Assembly (NCBI RefSeq): GCF_014203425.1
Contig: NZ_JACHJC010000001.1
Coordinates: forward strand, 4,924,001-4,988,000
Length of the DNA: 64,000 nt
From: Micromonospora echinospora
GTDB taxonomy: Bacteria > Actinomycetota > Actinomycetes > Mycobacteriales > Micromonosporaceae
Direction of reading: 5' to 3'
Shown here: positions 7,216 through 15,507 of the stretch, one piece after another
How positions within the stretch are numbered: position 1 is the stretch's first letter
Layout of the letters: each line of letters opens with the position of its first letter
Translations under genes and position numbers: made by a program
Notes under the pieces: generated by a model
The model's input: the letters and a program-made list of their open reading frames with translations, nothing else
What the model was told of the DNA's origin: nothing
The model's database searches: none

Positions 7216-8933
7216 CGCAGTGTCTCCTCGCGGTAGCGGGCGTCGGTGGCCAGCAGGTGCTCGTGCGTCCCCTCGGCGGCCACCCGGCCGTCGGCGATCA
7301 CCACCACCCGGTCGGTGATCCGCAGCAGGGCGGGGCTGCTGGTGACCAGCAGGGTGCCCCGGGGCGCTTCGCGGCGCGCGCCGGCCAGTCCGTCGGCGAG
7401 TTGGGCCTCGGTGGCCGCGTCCACGGCGGTGGTGGGGTCGTGCAGCACCAGCACCGGCGGGTCGGCGTGCAGCGCCCGCGCCAGCCCGAGCCGCTGACGC
7501 TGCCCGCCGGAGAGGTTGGCGCCCCGCTCGACGAGCCGGTGGCCGAGGCCGCCGGGGTGCGCGTCCACCACGTCGTCCGCCGCGGCCGCCCGGACCGCGG
7601 CGCGCAGGCGCCCCTCCTCGGTCCTGCTCCCGGCGGCGACGTTGGCGGCCACCGTGCCCTCGAACAGCGTCACGTCGTGCGGCTCGACCAGCACGGCGCC
7701 GCGCAGCGCGTCGACGTCCAGGTCGTCGGCGGGTACGCCGTCGACGCGTACCGTGCCCCGGCGCCGGTCCGCGGGCACCCGCCCGGACAGCAGCGCCACC
7801 AGCGCGTCCGCGTCGGCCGGGTCGTACGCCAGCACGCCGACGATCTCTCCCGGGTCGACCCGCAGGCACACCCCGTCCAGCCCGGCGTGCCCGACGTGGT
7901 CGAGGACGAGCCGCGGCCCGTCCGTGCGGTCCGGCCGGGGCGCGCTGCCCGGCCGGGTCAGCGGCTCGGAGCCGAGCACGCGCGCGACCCGGGCGGCGGA
8001 GGCGCGGGCCATCGCGAACAGCTGCACGCAGTAACCCAGCGTCTGCACCGGCTCGGCGACGAACTGCGCGAGACCGACCACGGTGACCAGCTCGCCGATG
8101 GTGAGCCGGCCGCGCAGCGCGAGCCAGCCGGCGACCCCGGCGACGGCGGCGAGGAAGAGGCCGTTCGCGGCGGTGGTGAGCCCGAGGTGCAGGCCCTTGG
8201 TGTTGGCGGCGCGCAGCGTCACGGCGAGGGCGCGCCGGCTGGCCTCGGCGTACCGGCCGGCGGCGTGGTGCTGGGCGCCGATGCCGCGCAGCACGCGCAG
8301 GCCGGAGACGAGGTCCACGGCGAGCGCGGTGGTCTCCGCGAGGGCCTCCTGCTGGGAGGCGCTACGCCGGGACAGCAGCGGCGCCATCCGTTGCAGCGCC
8401 AGGACCAGCACCGGTACGCCGATGAGCACGCCGAGTCCGAGCGGGACGTCGATGACCAGCAGCGCGACCGCCGCGACGGTCAGCGCGCTCACCGCGGCGA
8501 CGCCGAAGCCGGCCACCCGGACCACGTACGCGGAGAGTTCGGCGTCGGAGGCGGCGACCGAGAGCAGCTCGCCGTCGCGCAGGCCGGAACGGTGCCCGCG
8601 CGGGTCGAGCGCGCGCTCGGCCAGCTCGACCCGCAGCAGGTGCGCCTCCCGCTCCACAGCCGCGAACGCCTGGCGGGCGCCGTTGCGGTAGGCGAACGCC
8701 AGCACGGTGAACAGGGCGGCGAGGCCGGCGACGGAGTACGCGAGCGCCCACGGGTCGCCGGTCACCACGGCCCGGTCGATGATGACGCCGATCGCCACCG
8801 GCACGAGCGCCTCGGTGACCTGGTGCAGCCCGAGCAGGGTCACGCCGATCAGCACCCGGCGGCGCTGGCGGCGCAGCGCCTGGCGGAGCACGTGCCGGGC
8901 GGTGACGGCGTTGCCGGGGGGAAGCGGGGACAC
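7212..8933 (-). CDS. ABC transporter permease/ATPase, partner with intact LSGGQ
   Basis: 573 aa half-transporter with an N-terminal membrane domain (about six segments) and a C-terminal nucleotide-binding domain. The signature LSGGQRQRLGLARAL is intact, but Walker A is lost (GVLAYDPADADAL replaces GxxGxGKS/T) and Walker B reads VLVLHDPTTAVD, with His and Asp where Asp-Glu is expected. It is the first gene of a leftward operon; GTG 8933 is preceded by GGAGG. An iron-box-like palindrome lies 27-45 nt upstream. Substrate direction (siderophore export or uptake) cannot be read from sequence. Confidence 0.85.
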   Translation of the reverse strand: MSPLPPGNAVTARHVLRQALRRQRRRVLIGVTLLGLHQVTEALVPVAIGVIIDRAVVTGDPWALAYSVAGLAALFTVLAFAYRNGARQAFAAVEREAHLLRVELAERALDPRGHRSGLRDGELLSVAASDAELSAYVVRVAGFGVAAVSALTVAAVALLVIDVPLGLGVLIGVPVLVLALQRMAPLLSRRSASQQEALAETTALAVDLVSGLRVLRGIGAQHHAAGRYAEASRRALAVTLRAANTKGLHLGLTTAANGLFLAAVAGVAGWLALRGRLTIGELVTVVGLAQFVAEPVQTLGYCVQLFAMARASAARVARVLGSEPLTRPGSAPRPDRTDGPRLVLDHVGHAGLDGVCLRVDPGEIVGVLAYDPADADALVALLSGRVPADRRRGTVRVDGVPADDLDVDALRGAVLVEPHDVTLFEGTVAANVAAGSRTEEGRLRAAVRAAAADDVVDAHPGGLGHRLVERGANLSGGQRQRLGLARALHADPPVLVLHDPTTAVDAATEAQLADGLAGARREAPRGTLLVTSSPALLRITDRVVVIADGRVAAEGTHEHLLATDARYREETLR

Positions 8934-8959
8934 GAGGGGATGCCTCCAGTGCTGTGAAG

Positions 8960-8978
8960 TGAGGACAGCCTAACCTCA
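8960..8978. promoter_or_regulatory. iron-box-like operator (IdeR/DmdR type)
   Basis: TGAGGACAGCCTAACCTCA matches the IdeR/DmdR consensus TTAGGTTAGGCTAACCTAA at 15 of 19 positions by my count. It sits inside a wider imperfect inverted repeat (GTGAAG 8954-8959 and CTTCAC 8980-8985). It lies between the leftward ABC operon and the rightward acyl-CoA oxidase gene, close to the ABC start codon, so iron-dependent repression of the ABC operon is the likely function. Confidence 0.65.
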
Positions 8979-9109
8979 GCTTCACTGGTGGCCGAACCGC
9001 CGGGGGTGGCCGGGCTCACCACGCGCTCCGCCAGCGGGACGCGATCACCGCCGGTAATGTTGATCAGGCCGAGAGTATACGCAAATGTCCGCTGCCCCGA
9101 GGAGTGACA

Positions 9110-11101
9110 ATGCTCGATCACGCATCCGGCCGCATCGACATCACACGCCTGCGGGAAGCGCTCGACGGCCGGTGGGCCGAGGTCCGCCGGGCGCACCGCG
9201 AACACCTCGACGAACGCTTCCTCCCGGTGTACGGCGAGACCGGTGACCAGGCCCGCGAGCGCATCACCCGGCTGCTGTCCGAACTCCCCGTCGAGCTGGG
9301 CATCGCCTCCGGTTTCCCCGCCGAGTACGGCGGCCGCGGCGACGTGGGCGCCTCGATCGTCGCCACCGAGATGCTGGCCCAGGTGGACCTGTCACTGATG
9401 GTGAAGGCCGGCGTGCAGTGGGGCCTGTTCGGCGGCGCGGTCGCCGCCCTCGGCACGAAGCGGCACCACGACGCCTACCTGCGGGACATCGTCGCGGGCC
9501 GGCTCTTCGGCTGCTTCGCGATGACCGAGACCGGCCACGGCTCGGACGTGCAGCAACTGCGCACCACCTGCACGTACGACCCGCAGACGCAGACCTTCGA
9601 CCTGCACACCCCGCACGAGGCGGCGCGCAAGGACTACATCGGCAACGCGGCCCGGGACGGGCGGATGGCTGTGGTGTTCGCCCAGCTCGTCACCGGCGGG
9701 CACCGCCACGGGGTGCACGCCTGGCTGGTGCCGATCCGCGACGAGCACGGCAAGCCGATGCCCGGCGTGACCATCGGCGACGCCGGACCCAAGGCCGGCC
9801 TGCTCGGCGTGGACAACGGGCGGCTCAGCTTCGACCACGTGCGGGTGCCGCGGGACATGCTGCTGGACCGGTACGCGCAGGTCGCCGAGGACGGCACGTA
9901 CGCCAGCCCGATCGAGAACGACTCCCGGCGCTTCTTCACCATGCTGGGCACCCTGGTCCGGGGCCGGGTGAGCGTGGGCGGCGCCGCGTCGGCGGCCACC
10001 AAGTCGGCGCTGGCCATCGCGGTGCGCTACGGCGACATCCGCCGGCAGTTCGCCGACGCCGACGGCGAGCGCGAGGTGCTGCTCAACGACTACCTGGCGC
10101 ACCAGCGCAAGCTGCTGCCCGCGCTGGCCACCACGTACGCGCTGACCTTCGCCCAGGCGGAGCTGGTCGCGGCGCTCGACGAGATCCAGGGCGGCGACGG
10201 GCCGGTCGACGAGCACCGGCAGCGGGAGCTGGAGTCCCGGGCCGCCGGCCTGAAGGCGGCGCAGACCTGGCACGCCACCCGCACCATTCAGATCTGCCGG
10301 GAGGCGTGTGGCGGCGCCGGCTACCTGTCCGAGAACCGCCTGCCCAGCCTCAAGGCCGACACCGATGTCTTCACCACCTTCGAAGGCGACAACACGGTGC
10401 TGCTGCAACTGGTCGCCAAGGGGCTGCTGACCGGCTACCGGGACGAGTTCGGCTCGCTCGACGGCTGGGGACGCGCCTCCTTCGTGGCCGAGCAGGTACG
10501 CGAGATGGTGCTGGAACGCACCGCCGCGCGGGCGCTGATCGCACGTCTGGTCAGTGCCGTGCCCGGGCGCGACGACGAGGTCGCCGTCACCGACCGGGGC
10601 TGGCAGCTCAAGCTCTTCGAGGACCGCGAGGAGCACCTCCTCGACAGCGCGGTCCGCCGCCTGCGCGGTGGCGCGTCCACCAAGAAGGACCGCCCCTTCG
10701 ACATCTTCAACGACGTCCAGGACCACGTCCTCGCCGTCGCCGCCGCGCACATCGACCGGGTGACGCTGGAGGCGTTCGTCGCCGGGATCGACGCCACCGC
10801 CGACCCGGCGGTCAAGGAGCTGCTCTCCCGGGTCTGCGACCTGTACGCGCTCACCGTGATCGAGGCGAACAAGGGCTGGCTGCTGGAGCACGGCCGGCTC
10901 ACCCCGGCCCGCTCGAAGACCATCACCAGCGTGGTGAACGGGCTGCTCAAGGAACTGCGCCCGGACATGCGCACGCTCGTGGACGGCTTCGCCATCCCGG
11001 ACGCGTGGCTGCACGCGGCGATCCTGCGCGAGGAGCCCGCCCGGCAGGACACGATGGCCGCGCACGACGCCGCCGGCGACCCGCAGGCCGTCCCCGCCTA
11101 G
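9110..11101 (+). CDS. acyl-CoA oxidase/dehydrogenase family protein
   Basis: 663 aa, the length of acyl-CoA oxidases rather than the ~390 aa of simple dehydrogenases. Motifs: CFAMTETGHGSDVQQLRTTCTYD (FAD/substrate region), GPKAGLLGVDNGRLSFDHVRVPRDMLL, RQFADADGEREVLLNDYLAHQRKLLP, EACGGAGYLSENRL, and FEGDNTVLLQ, which contains the usual catalytic glutamate. It oxidises an acyl-CoA to the 2-enoyl-CoA using FAD. ATG 9110 is chosen because GAGGAG (9099-9104) precedes it by 5 nt. It stands alone, divergent from the iron-box operon; whether it serves a pathway here or general fatty-acid breakdown is unclear. Confidence 0.88.
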   Translation: MLDHASGRIDITRLREALDGRWAEVRRAHREHLDERFLPVYGETGDQARERITRLLSELPVELGIASGFPAEYGGRGDVGASIVATEMLAQVDLSLMVKAGVQWGLFGGAVAALGTKRHHDAYLRDIVAGRLFGCFAMTETGHGSDVQQLRTTCTYDPQTQTFDLHTPHEAARKDYIGNAARDGRMAVVFAQLVTGGHRHGVHAWLVPIRDEHGKPMPGVTIGDAGPKAGLLGVDNGRLSFDHVRVPRDMLLDRYAQVAEDGTYASPIENDSRRFFTMLGTLVRGRVSVGGAASAATKSALAIAVRYGDIRRQFADADGEREVLLNDYLAHQRKLLPALATTYALTFAQAELVAALDEIQGGDGPVDEHRQRELESRAAGLKAAQTWHATRTIQICREACGGAGYLSENRLPSLKADTDVFTTFEGDNTVLLQLVAKGLLTGYRDEFGSLDGWGRASFVAEQVREMVLERTAARALIARLVSAVPGRDDEVAVTDRGWQLKLFEDREEHLLDSAVRRLRGGASTKKDRPFDIFNDVQDHVLAVAAAHIDRVTLEAFVAGIDATADPAVKELLSRVCDLYALTVIEANKGWLLEHGRLTPARSKTITSVVNGLLKELRPDMRTLVDGFAIPDAWLHAAILREEPARQDTMAAHDAAGDPQAVPA

Positions 11102-11114
11102 CCGGCCGGCGCCA

Positions 11115-11142
11115 CGGCCCCCGGGTCAGCCTCCGGGGGCCG
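11115..11142. terminator. terminator hairpin between convergent genes
   Basis: A 10-bp perfect stem (CGGCCCCCGG 11115-11124 with 11133-11142) and 8-nt loop follow the acyl-CoA oxidase stop. The stop codon of the opposing membrane-protein gene lies in the loop. Confidence 0.65.
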
Positions 11143-12103
11143 GCGCGGGTTCCGGCCGGGCCGGCGGGCCGGGCGTCGCGGCGGCGTCTCCGTCAGCGGC
11201 CTGCGAGGCGGTGTACGCACCGGCGCCGAGCGCCAGGTACAGCCCGCCGAACAGCCAGAAGGCGGCGAACAGGAAGCCGCGCTCGGCCATCGCGAGGACC
11301 ATGACCAGCGCGCCGGCCAGCGCGGTCACGGCGTAGCCGGCCCGGATCCCGTAGGCGCACAGCGCGCCGGCCGCGAGTGGTCCGGCGATCCACAGCGCCG
11401 CGCCGACCCAGCCGATGCCGACCGAGCCACCGGCCGACGCGACCGCCACCAGCACGCCGGGCATCGCCACGAACCCACCGGTCAGATAGCGCCACCACCG
11501 TCCACCGGCTCCGCGCCGCACGGCCCACGGCACGATCGCCGCCACCCAGGCCATCAGCGCGAGCGGGAAGTAGTACAGGCCCGTCTCGCCGGCCGCGCAG
11601 GCGAACATCGTCAGGACCGTCGCGCCGGCGAACCGTACCCCGGCACGTACCCGGGCGGGCGCCACGAGCGGCGCGGCCGCGACGAGCGCGGGCAGCAGCG
11701 TGAGCAGCGCGACTCCCGGGCCGAGCCGGCGGAGGACGCCCTGCTCGCCGGCATCGGCCTGGATCGGCTCCACCGGCACCGTGGACGGCAGCAGGAAGCT
11801 CACGCACACGGCGATCAGCACGCCGACCGCCACCGCGACCAGGGACAGGGTCCGCCCGGCCCGGGCCGGGCGGTCCTGGGCCGGCAGCCCCAGTTCCTCC
11901 CGCGCCTGCCGGGCCACGTCCCGCGCGGCGCCGAGGCCGGCGAGGATCTCGCCGGTGCTCCGTCCGCTGTCCAGAGCGTCGGCGATGTGCGCGCGGACAT
12001 CCGCGACGATCTCCTCCGCCGTGCCGGACGGGACGTCCGACAACTCCGCGTCAAGCGCGCGCAGATAGGTCCACGCCGCCTCCGGGAGGCCGTCGTCGCT
12101 CAT
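11126..12103 (-). CDS. multi-pass membrane protein with N-terminal cytoplasmic domain, PadR partner
   Basis: 325 aa. The first ~85 residues are hydrophilic and helical (YLRALDAELSDVPSGTAEEIVADVRAHIADAL), as in DUF1700/HAAS-type proteins that pair with PadR regulators. About eight hydrophobic segments follow, and the last ~20 residues are Pro/Ala-rich. The start ATG overlaps the stop of the PadR gene by 4 nt, so the pair is co-translated. Such pairs often govern membrane-stress responses or accompany transporters; no catalytic motif is visible. Confidence 0.75.
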   Translation of the reverse strand: MSDDGLPEAAWTYLRALDAELSDVPSGTAEEIVADVRAHIADALDSGRSTGEILAGLGAARDVARQAREELGLPAQDRPARAGRTLSLVAVAVGVLIAVCVSFLLPSTVPVEPIQADAGEQGVLRRLGPGVALLTLLPALVAAAPLVAPARVRAGVRFAGATVLTMFACAAGETGLYYFPLALMAWVAAIVPWAVRRGAGGRWWRYLTGGFVAMPGVLVAVASAGGSVGIGWVGAALWIAGPLAAGALCAYGIRAGYAVTALAGALVMVLAMAERGFLFAAFWLFGGLYLALGAGAYTASQAADGDAAATPGPPARPEPAPAPGG

Positions 12104-12438
12104 GCTTCCTCCCCCATCAGCTCGTCCACGTGCGGCTGGATCTCCTGCCACACCGCCGCGAACACCCGCAGGTGCGCCCGCCCCTGGTCGGTGATCGCGT
12201 AGTACCGCCGGGCGTGCCCCTGCTCGGGGGCCACCCACCGGGTCTGCACGGATCCGGCCTGCCGCATGCGGGCGAGCAGCGGATACAGGCTGCCCTCGCT
12301 CGCGGTCAGACCGCGGACGGCAAGCCAGTCGGCCAGTTCCAGGCCGTACATGTCGCGCCGCGAGAGCAGGGCGAGCACGCAGTACTCCAGCACGCCCTTG
12401 CGGATGTTCGTGGTGATCCGCTCACGTGCCCCGTCCAT
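12100..12438 (-). CDS. PadR-family transcriptional regulator
   Basis: 112 aa from ATG 12438 (a TTG at 12447 would add three residues; neither has an ideal ribosome-binding site). RKGVLEYCVLALLSRRDMYGLELADWLA and SEGSLYPLLARMRQAGSVQTRW form the PadR winged helix; RRYYAITDQGRAHL is the wing and C-terminal helix. PadR proteins are dimeric repressors that usually control their own operon. The partner is the overlapping membrane protein. A 10-bp inverted repeat directly in front of the start is the likely operator. Confidence 0.9.
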   Translation of the reverse strand: MDGARERITTNIRKGVLEYCVLALLSRRDMYGLELADWLAVRGLTASEGSLYPLLARMRQAGSVQTRWVAPEQGHARRYYAITDQGRAHLRVFAAVWQEIQPHVDELMGEEA

Positions 12439-12440
12439 GC

Positions 12441-12477
12441 CTCGCAAGATACCTTGCTATACAAGCCATCTTGCGAG
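12441..12477. promoter_or_regulatory. putative PadR autoregulatory operator
   Basis: Perfect 10-bp inverted repeat CTCGCAAGAT (12441-12450) and ATCTTGCGAG (12468-12477) around a 17-nt centre that contains TATAC. It abuts the PadR start codon. PadR regulators bind dyads of about this size at their own promoters; assignment is by position. Confidence 0.6.
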
Positions 12478-12545
12478 GGGGCCGGAACGCGTACTGCCGG
12501 CCGCGCCCGTGGGCGCGGCCGGCAGCGTGGACCGGTACGCGGGGG

Positions 12546-14027
12546 TCAGTGCCCGTTCAGCTTGCTCTGGACGAAGTCGACGGCACGGTCGCCGATCTGC
12601 GGCGCGTACTGGTCGGCGGCCGCGACCGAGGCGGGGAAGTTCTCGCCGGCCCAGACCCGGCTCTGCCCGCACTCGGCGGCCCACTCCGAGTAGCTGTTCC
12701 AGGTGAGCATCATGTCGGCGGCCGGGGTCACGCCCGGTTCCACGATCGAGGAGCCCTTGCGGACCGGGATCACGACGGTCAGCTTGTCCGTGCCGGTGAA
12801 CCGGCGCGCGACCTGGGCGTAGGCGACGCAGACCGCCGCGTTGACCGACGGGTACTCCGGCGCGGCGATGGCGACCGAACTGAGGTAGCTGCGCCACTCC
12901 TTGCCGGTGATGTCGTTGACCGTGCCCCGGCCCGGGCCGCCCCACGCGGTCAGCTTCTTGTTCGGGTACAGGTGGCGGATCGCGCTGAACGGCTGCACCG
13001 AGTCGTACTTGCGCATGTGGTACCAGGACGCGATCGCCACGTCGAACCCGGCGACGTCGGTCATCACGATGAACCGGACGGAGTCCTCGGTGTTGTACCG
13101 GCCCCGCAGGAGCGTGTGCGCGATGGCGCCGTACGGCGTGATGTTGTCGCTGAAGATCTCCGCGCTCATCTTCTTGCGGTCGTCCAGGCCCGCCGAGGCG
13201 CGCAGCACCTCGTCGGCCTGCTTCCGGTAGCCCTTCGGGTTCAGGAGATGGTGGTTCGGCGGCGGGGTGAGCCGGAACTGCTCGGGCCGCTCGAAGGTGA
13301 TCGGCTTGACCCGGCCGAACTGGGGCGTCGCGAACTCCTGCGTCAGGACGACCTCGCGCTTGGAGATGGTGTTCGGCTGCCAGCGCGACGGGAAGCGCAG
13401 CTCGTACGGGCTGTTGACCGGCCGGTAGCCGGTGTAGTCGGCGTACGGCTCACGGTTGTAGCGACGGCCGCCCGCGTCGCCGTCGCGGTTCGTGCCGTCG
13501 TTCCGGCGCGCCGCCATCGCGTTCTTCGAGGCGAGGATGCCGATGCCGCTGGCGGTGGTCCGGTCCTCCGCGGTGACGGCCGGGTCCAGGCCGGCGGTGG
13601 CCATCATCCGCTGCCAGGTCGCCTCGTGCTGGGGGTAGAGCTTGCTGAGCGAGGTGTAGGCCGAGTAGATGACGGCGATGTTCTTGTTGCGCGTCGTGTG
13701 CTCCTCGGCGGGACGGCGGCCGATGGTGGAGAAGATGCCGACCGCGGTGGGGTGGTACGCCGCCAGGGCGTCGAACCACGGCAGTTCGATGAGCATGGCG
13801 CGGTCCGCGGCCCAGGACCCGGGCCGGCCGCTGTACTCGACCCGCGGCTCGGTGTTGAGGGCCGGGTAGATGACGTCGGTCAGGGCGTTCCCGTTGTCGA
13901 GGTCGAAGGTCGGCGCCTGCGGGGCAGCCGCCACACCGTTTGTCAGCGACGCCACCAGGGCGATCGCCGCGGCGACGGCCGCGACACCCCCGAGATGCCG
14001 TTTCCGCGGCCGCCTCAGAATGTTCAC
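12546..14027 (-). CDS. secreted vanadium-haloperoxidase-like (PAP2-fold) protein with altered active site
   Basis: 493 aa; GTG start with GAGAGGAG upstream. An Arg/Lys-rich start, a hydrophobic stretch and AAAPQA (to about residue 37) form a signal peptide. The C-terminal half has the vanadium haloperoxidase layout, but key residues differ: the Lys/Arg motif reads KYDSVQPFSAIR (Gln for the usual RP arginine), the SGH segment reads YPSVNAAVC (Asn for the acid-base His), and the SR..GxH segment reads SRVWAGENF (Asn for the vanadate-ligating His). It is therefore probably not a normal haloperoxidase. A cluster-type palindrome about 100 nt upstream places it in the central cluster's regulon. Confidence 0.75.
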   Translation of the reverse strand: MNILRRPRKRHLGGVAAVAAAIALVASLTNGVAAAPQAPTFDLDNGNALTDVIYPALNTEPRVEYSGRPGSWAADRAMLIELPWFDALAAYHPTAVGIFSTIGRRPAEEHTTRNKNIAVIYSAYTSLSKLYPQHEATWQRMMATAGLDPAVTAEDRTTASGIGILASKNAMAARRNDGTNRDGDAGGRRYNREPYADYTGYRPVNSPYELRFPSRWQPNTISKREVVLTQEFATPQFGRVKPITFERPEQFRLTPPPNHHLLNPKGYRKQADEVLRASAGLDDRKKMSAEIFSDNITPYGAIAHTLLRGRYNTEDSVRFIVMTDVAGFDVAIASWYHMRKYDSVQPFSAIRHLYPNKKLTAWGGPGRGTVNDITGKEWRSYLSSVAIAAPEYPSVNAAVCVAYAQVARRFTGTDKLTVVIPVRKGSSIVEPGVTPAADMMLTWNSYSEWAAECGQSRVWAGENFPASVAAADQYAPQIGDRAVDFVQSKLNGH

Positions 14028-14100
14028 CGGGAATTCTCCTCTCCATTGGACCGCCGCAGAAATGTGCTCACAGAAAAATGAGGGGCAGCGGATCGAAGGA

Positions 14101-14149
14101 ACATTAACGCGCGTTATTCAAGCCGGTCCACTACTCGATCGGGTAGTGG
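14101..14149 (-). promoter_or_regulatory. cluster palindrome (copy a) and promoter of the haloperoxidase-like gene
   Basis: Palindrome CACTACTCGATCGGGTAGTG at 14129-14148 (extending by CC/GG on the outside). On the minus strand a TAATGT hexamer (14106-14101) follows after 22 nt, a plausible -10. The palindrome would then be centred close to -43, the usual place for a class II activator site. A separate perfect dyad TAACGCGCGTTA lies at 14105-14116. The next start codon on this strand is at 14027. Confidence 0.65.
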
Positions 14150-14210
14150 CCGCGACAGGTGGAATGCGACGCGCTGTCGGCAACCACCGTGAATATGCCG
14201 GCCGCCATTT

Positions 14211-15242
14211 TCACGCCCGGTCCTCCAGTTCCTGGGCGAACGCCAGCCAGGCGCTGGCGCACGAACGGGCCAGCTCGGCCACCGATTTGCGCCAGTACGG
14301 CGGCACGGCGTCGACGAACTCGCGCCAGGCTGCCGGATCCACCACGTGCCCGTCGGCCCAGCGGACGAAGGCCCGGCCCAGCTCGGCGTACTTCACCGCG
14401 GGGTCCCGGATCAGGTTGCCCCGTACCGCCGGCCAGTCGACAGGCGGCGCGGAGGGCTGGCCGAGCCGGCGTCGGCGCGCCTCCGGCCCGTCGTCGGCGG
14501 CCGGCTCGGGCTCGGCCGCCGGTCGCTGCGGGGTCAGGACGGGGTCCCGGCCCGCCTGCAACCGGGCGCGCACGTCCCGCGCCGTGCCCACCGACACCCC
14601 GGCCTCCTGCGCGATGGCACGCAGAGGCGCGTCCGGCCGGAGCGCGATGACCGCGCTGGCCCGCCGCCGGCCCGCCGAGCCGTCCAGCGGGCGCACCCGT
14701 CCGTCCCGTCCCACCCGGCTGCCCTCCCGCGCCGCCGGTTGCAGCAGGCGGCGCCGGATGCCGCTCGCCGTGGTCGGTGACAGCCCGGCGGCCGCGGCGA
14801 CGGCGCGGTCCGACCACTGCGGATACAACCGCAGGATGCGGGTGGCGGCGGCCTCCCGGTCGGCGCGGGACAACGGCAGCCCGTGTTTGATGTTGGCGTC
14901 GACCGAGAGCAGGAACGCCGCGGCGTCGTCGCCGTCGAAGAACGTCACCCGCACCGTCTCGTCGCCGCGCAGCTTGGCGGCCCGCAGCCGGTGCATGCCG
15001 TCGATCACCCGCATCGTGCCGCGTTGCACCAGGATCGGCGGGAGGTCGTGCATCGCGGCCAGCAGCCGGATGTGCTCGACGTTCTCGCCCGCCAGCCGCG
15101 GGGAGTCACCGGGCAGCAGCGCGGAAACCGGAACCGTCTCGCCAAGCACAGACCGATCCTCCGTAGCTGCATCGGGCATGGGGAATCTCTCGTCGTTGCC
15201 CTTCACTTCCAGCGTGTTTGAGCTGCCCCACATTGGAAACAC
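14211..15242 (-). CDS. StrR/NovG-like ParB-domain pathway regulator
   Basis: 343 aa from GTG 15242 (ATG at 15233 and 15179 are alternative starts). From about residue 35 it has a ParB-like domain: VPVSALLPGDSPRLAGENVEHIRLL, MRVIDGMHRLRAAKLRGDETV, VDANIKHGLPLSRADREAAA, then a helix-turn-helix region QWSDRAVAAAAGLSPTT and a second one in PLRAIAQEAGVSVGTARDVRARL. This is the architecture of StrR and NovG, DNA-binding activators inside antibiotic clusters. One full match to their operator consensus lies upstream of the LuxR gene at 47421. Palindrome copy b lies in front of this gene. Confidence 0.88.
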   Translation of the reverse strand: MFPMWGSSNTLEVKGNDERFPMPDAATEDRSVLGETVPVSALLPGDSPRLAGENVEHIRLLAAMHDLPPILVQRGTMRVIDGMHRLRAAKLRGDETVRVTFFDGDDAAAFLLSVDANIKHGLPLSRADREAAATRILRLYPQWSDRAVAAAAGLSPTTASGIRRRLLQPAAREGSRVGRDGRVRPLDGSAGRRRASAVIALRPDAPLRAIAQEAGVSVGTARDVRARLQAGRDPVLTPQRPAAEPEPAADDGPEARRRRLGQPSAPPVDWPAVRGNLIRDPAVKYAELGRAFVRWADGHVVDPAAWREFVDAVPPYWRKSVAELARSCASAWLAFAQELEDRA

Positions 15243-15372
15243 TCGCTTCAGCTGAGACAGGATTCAGTGCGGATAGGATGAGGTGCGCGGGTCACCGATC
15301 GAAGGATTGCGCCTTCTCACACATCATTGCGATGGGATTCCTGCTGAGCAACACCACCGACGGTCCCGGCAC

Positions 15373-15429
15373 GGGTAGTTGACACTACCCACGCAAGTAG
15401 TGGACGACGAACTGCGGCGCGACTAGCCT
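15373..15429 (+). promoter_or_regulatory. cluster palindrome (copy b)
   Basis: CACTACCCACGCAAGTAGTG at 15383-15402, in the 265-nt gap between the regulator start (15242, -) and the DAHP synthase end (15508, -). On the + strand a TAGCCT hexamer (15424-15429) follows after exactly 21 nt, the spacing seen at copies c and d; no TANNNT lies at that spacing on the minus strand. A small perfect hairpin, GGGTAGT/ACTACCC (15373-15379, 15384-15390), overlaps the left half. It could autoregulate the StrR-like gene or drive a rightward transcript. Confidence 0.55.
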
Positions 15430-15507
15430 GGCCGAATTTGCTCCGGCAGGTCTCCGTCTGTCAATTTTCCCGCAGTTCGGAAACGGTCGGCGCAAAGACC
15501 GGCGACG

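Noticed and set aside
5425..7869. An 814-residue version of the second ABC gene
   Set aside because: The extra N-terminal part overlaps the other ABC gene and has shadow composition; GTG 7215 with a 4-nt overlap is the natural start.
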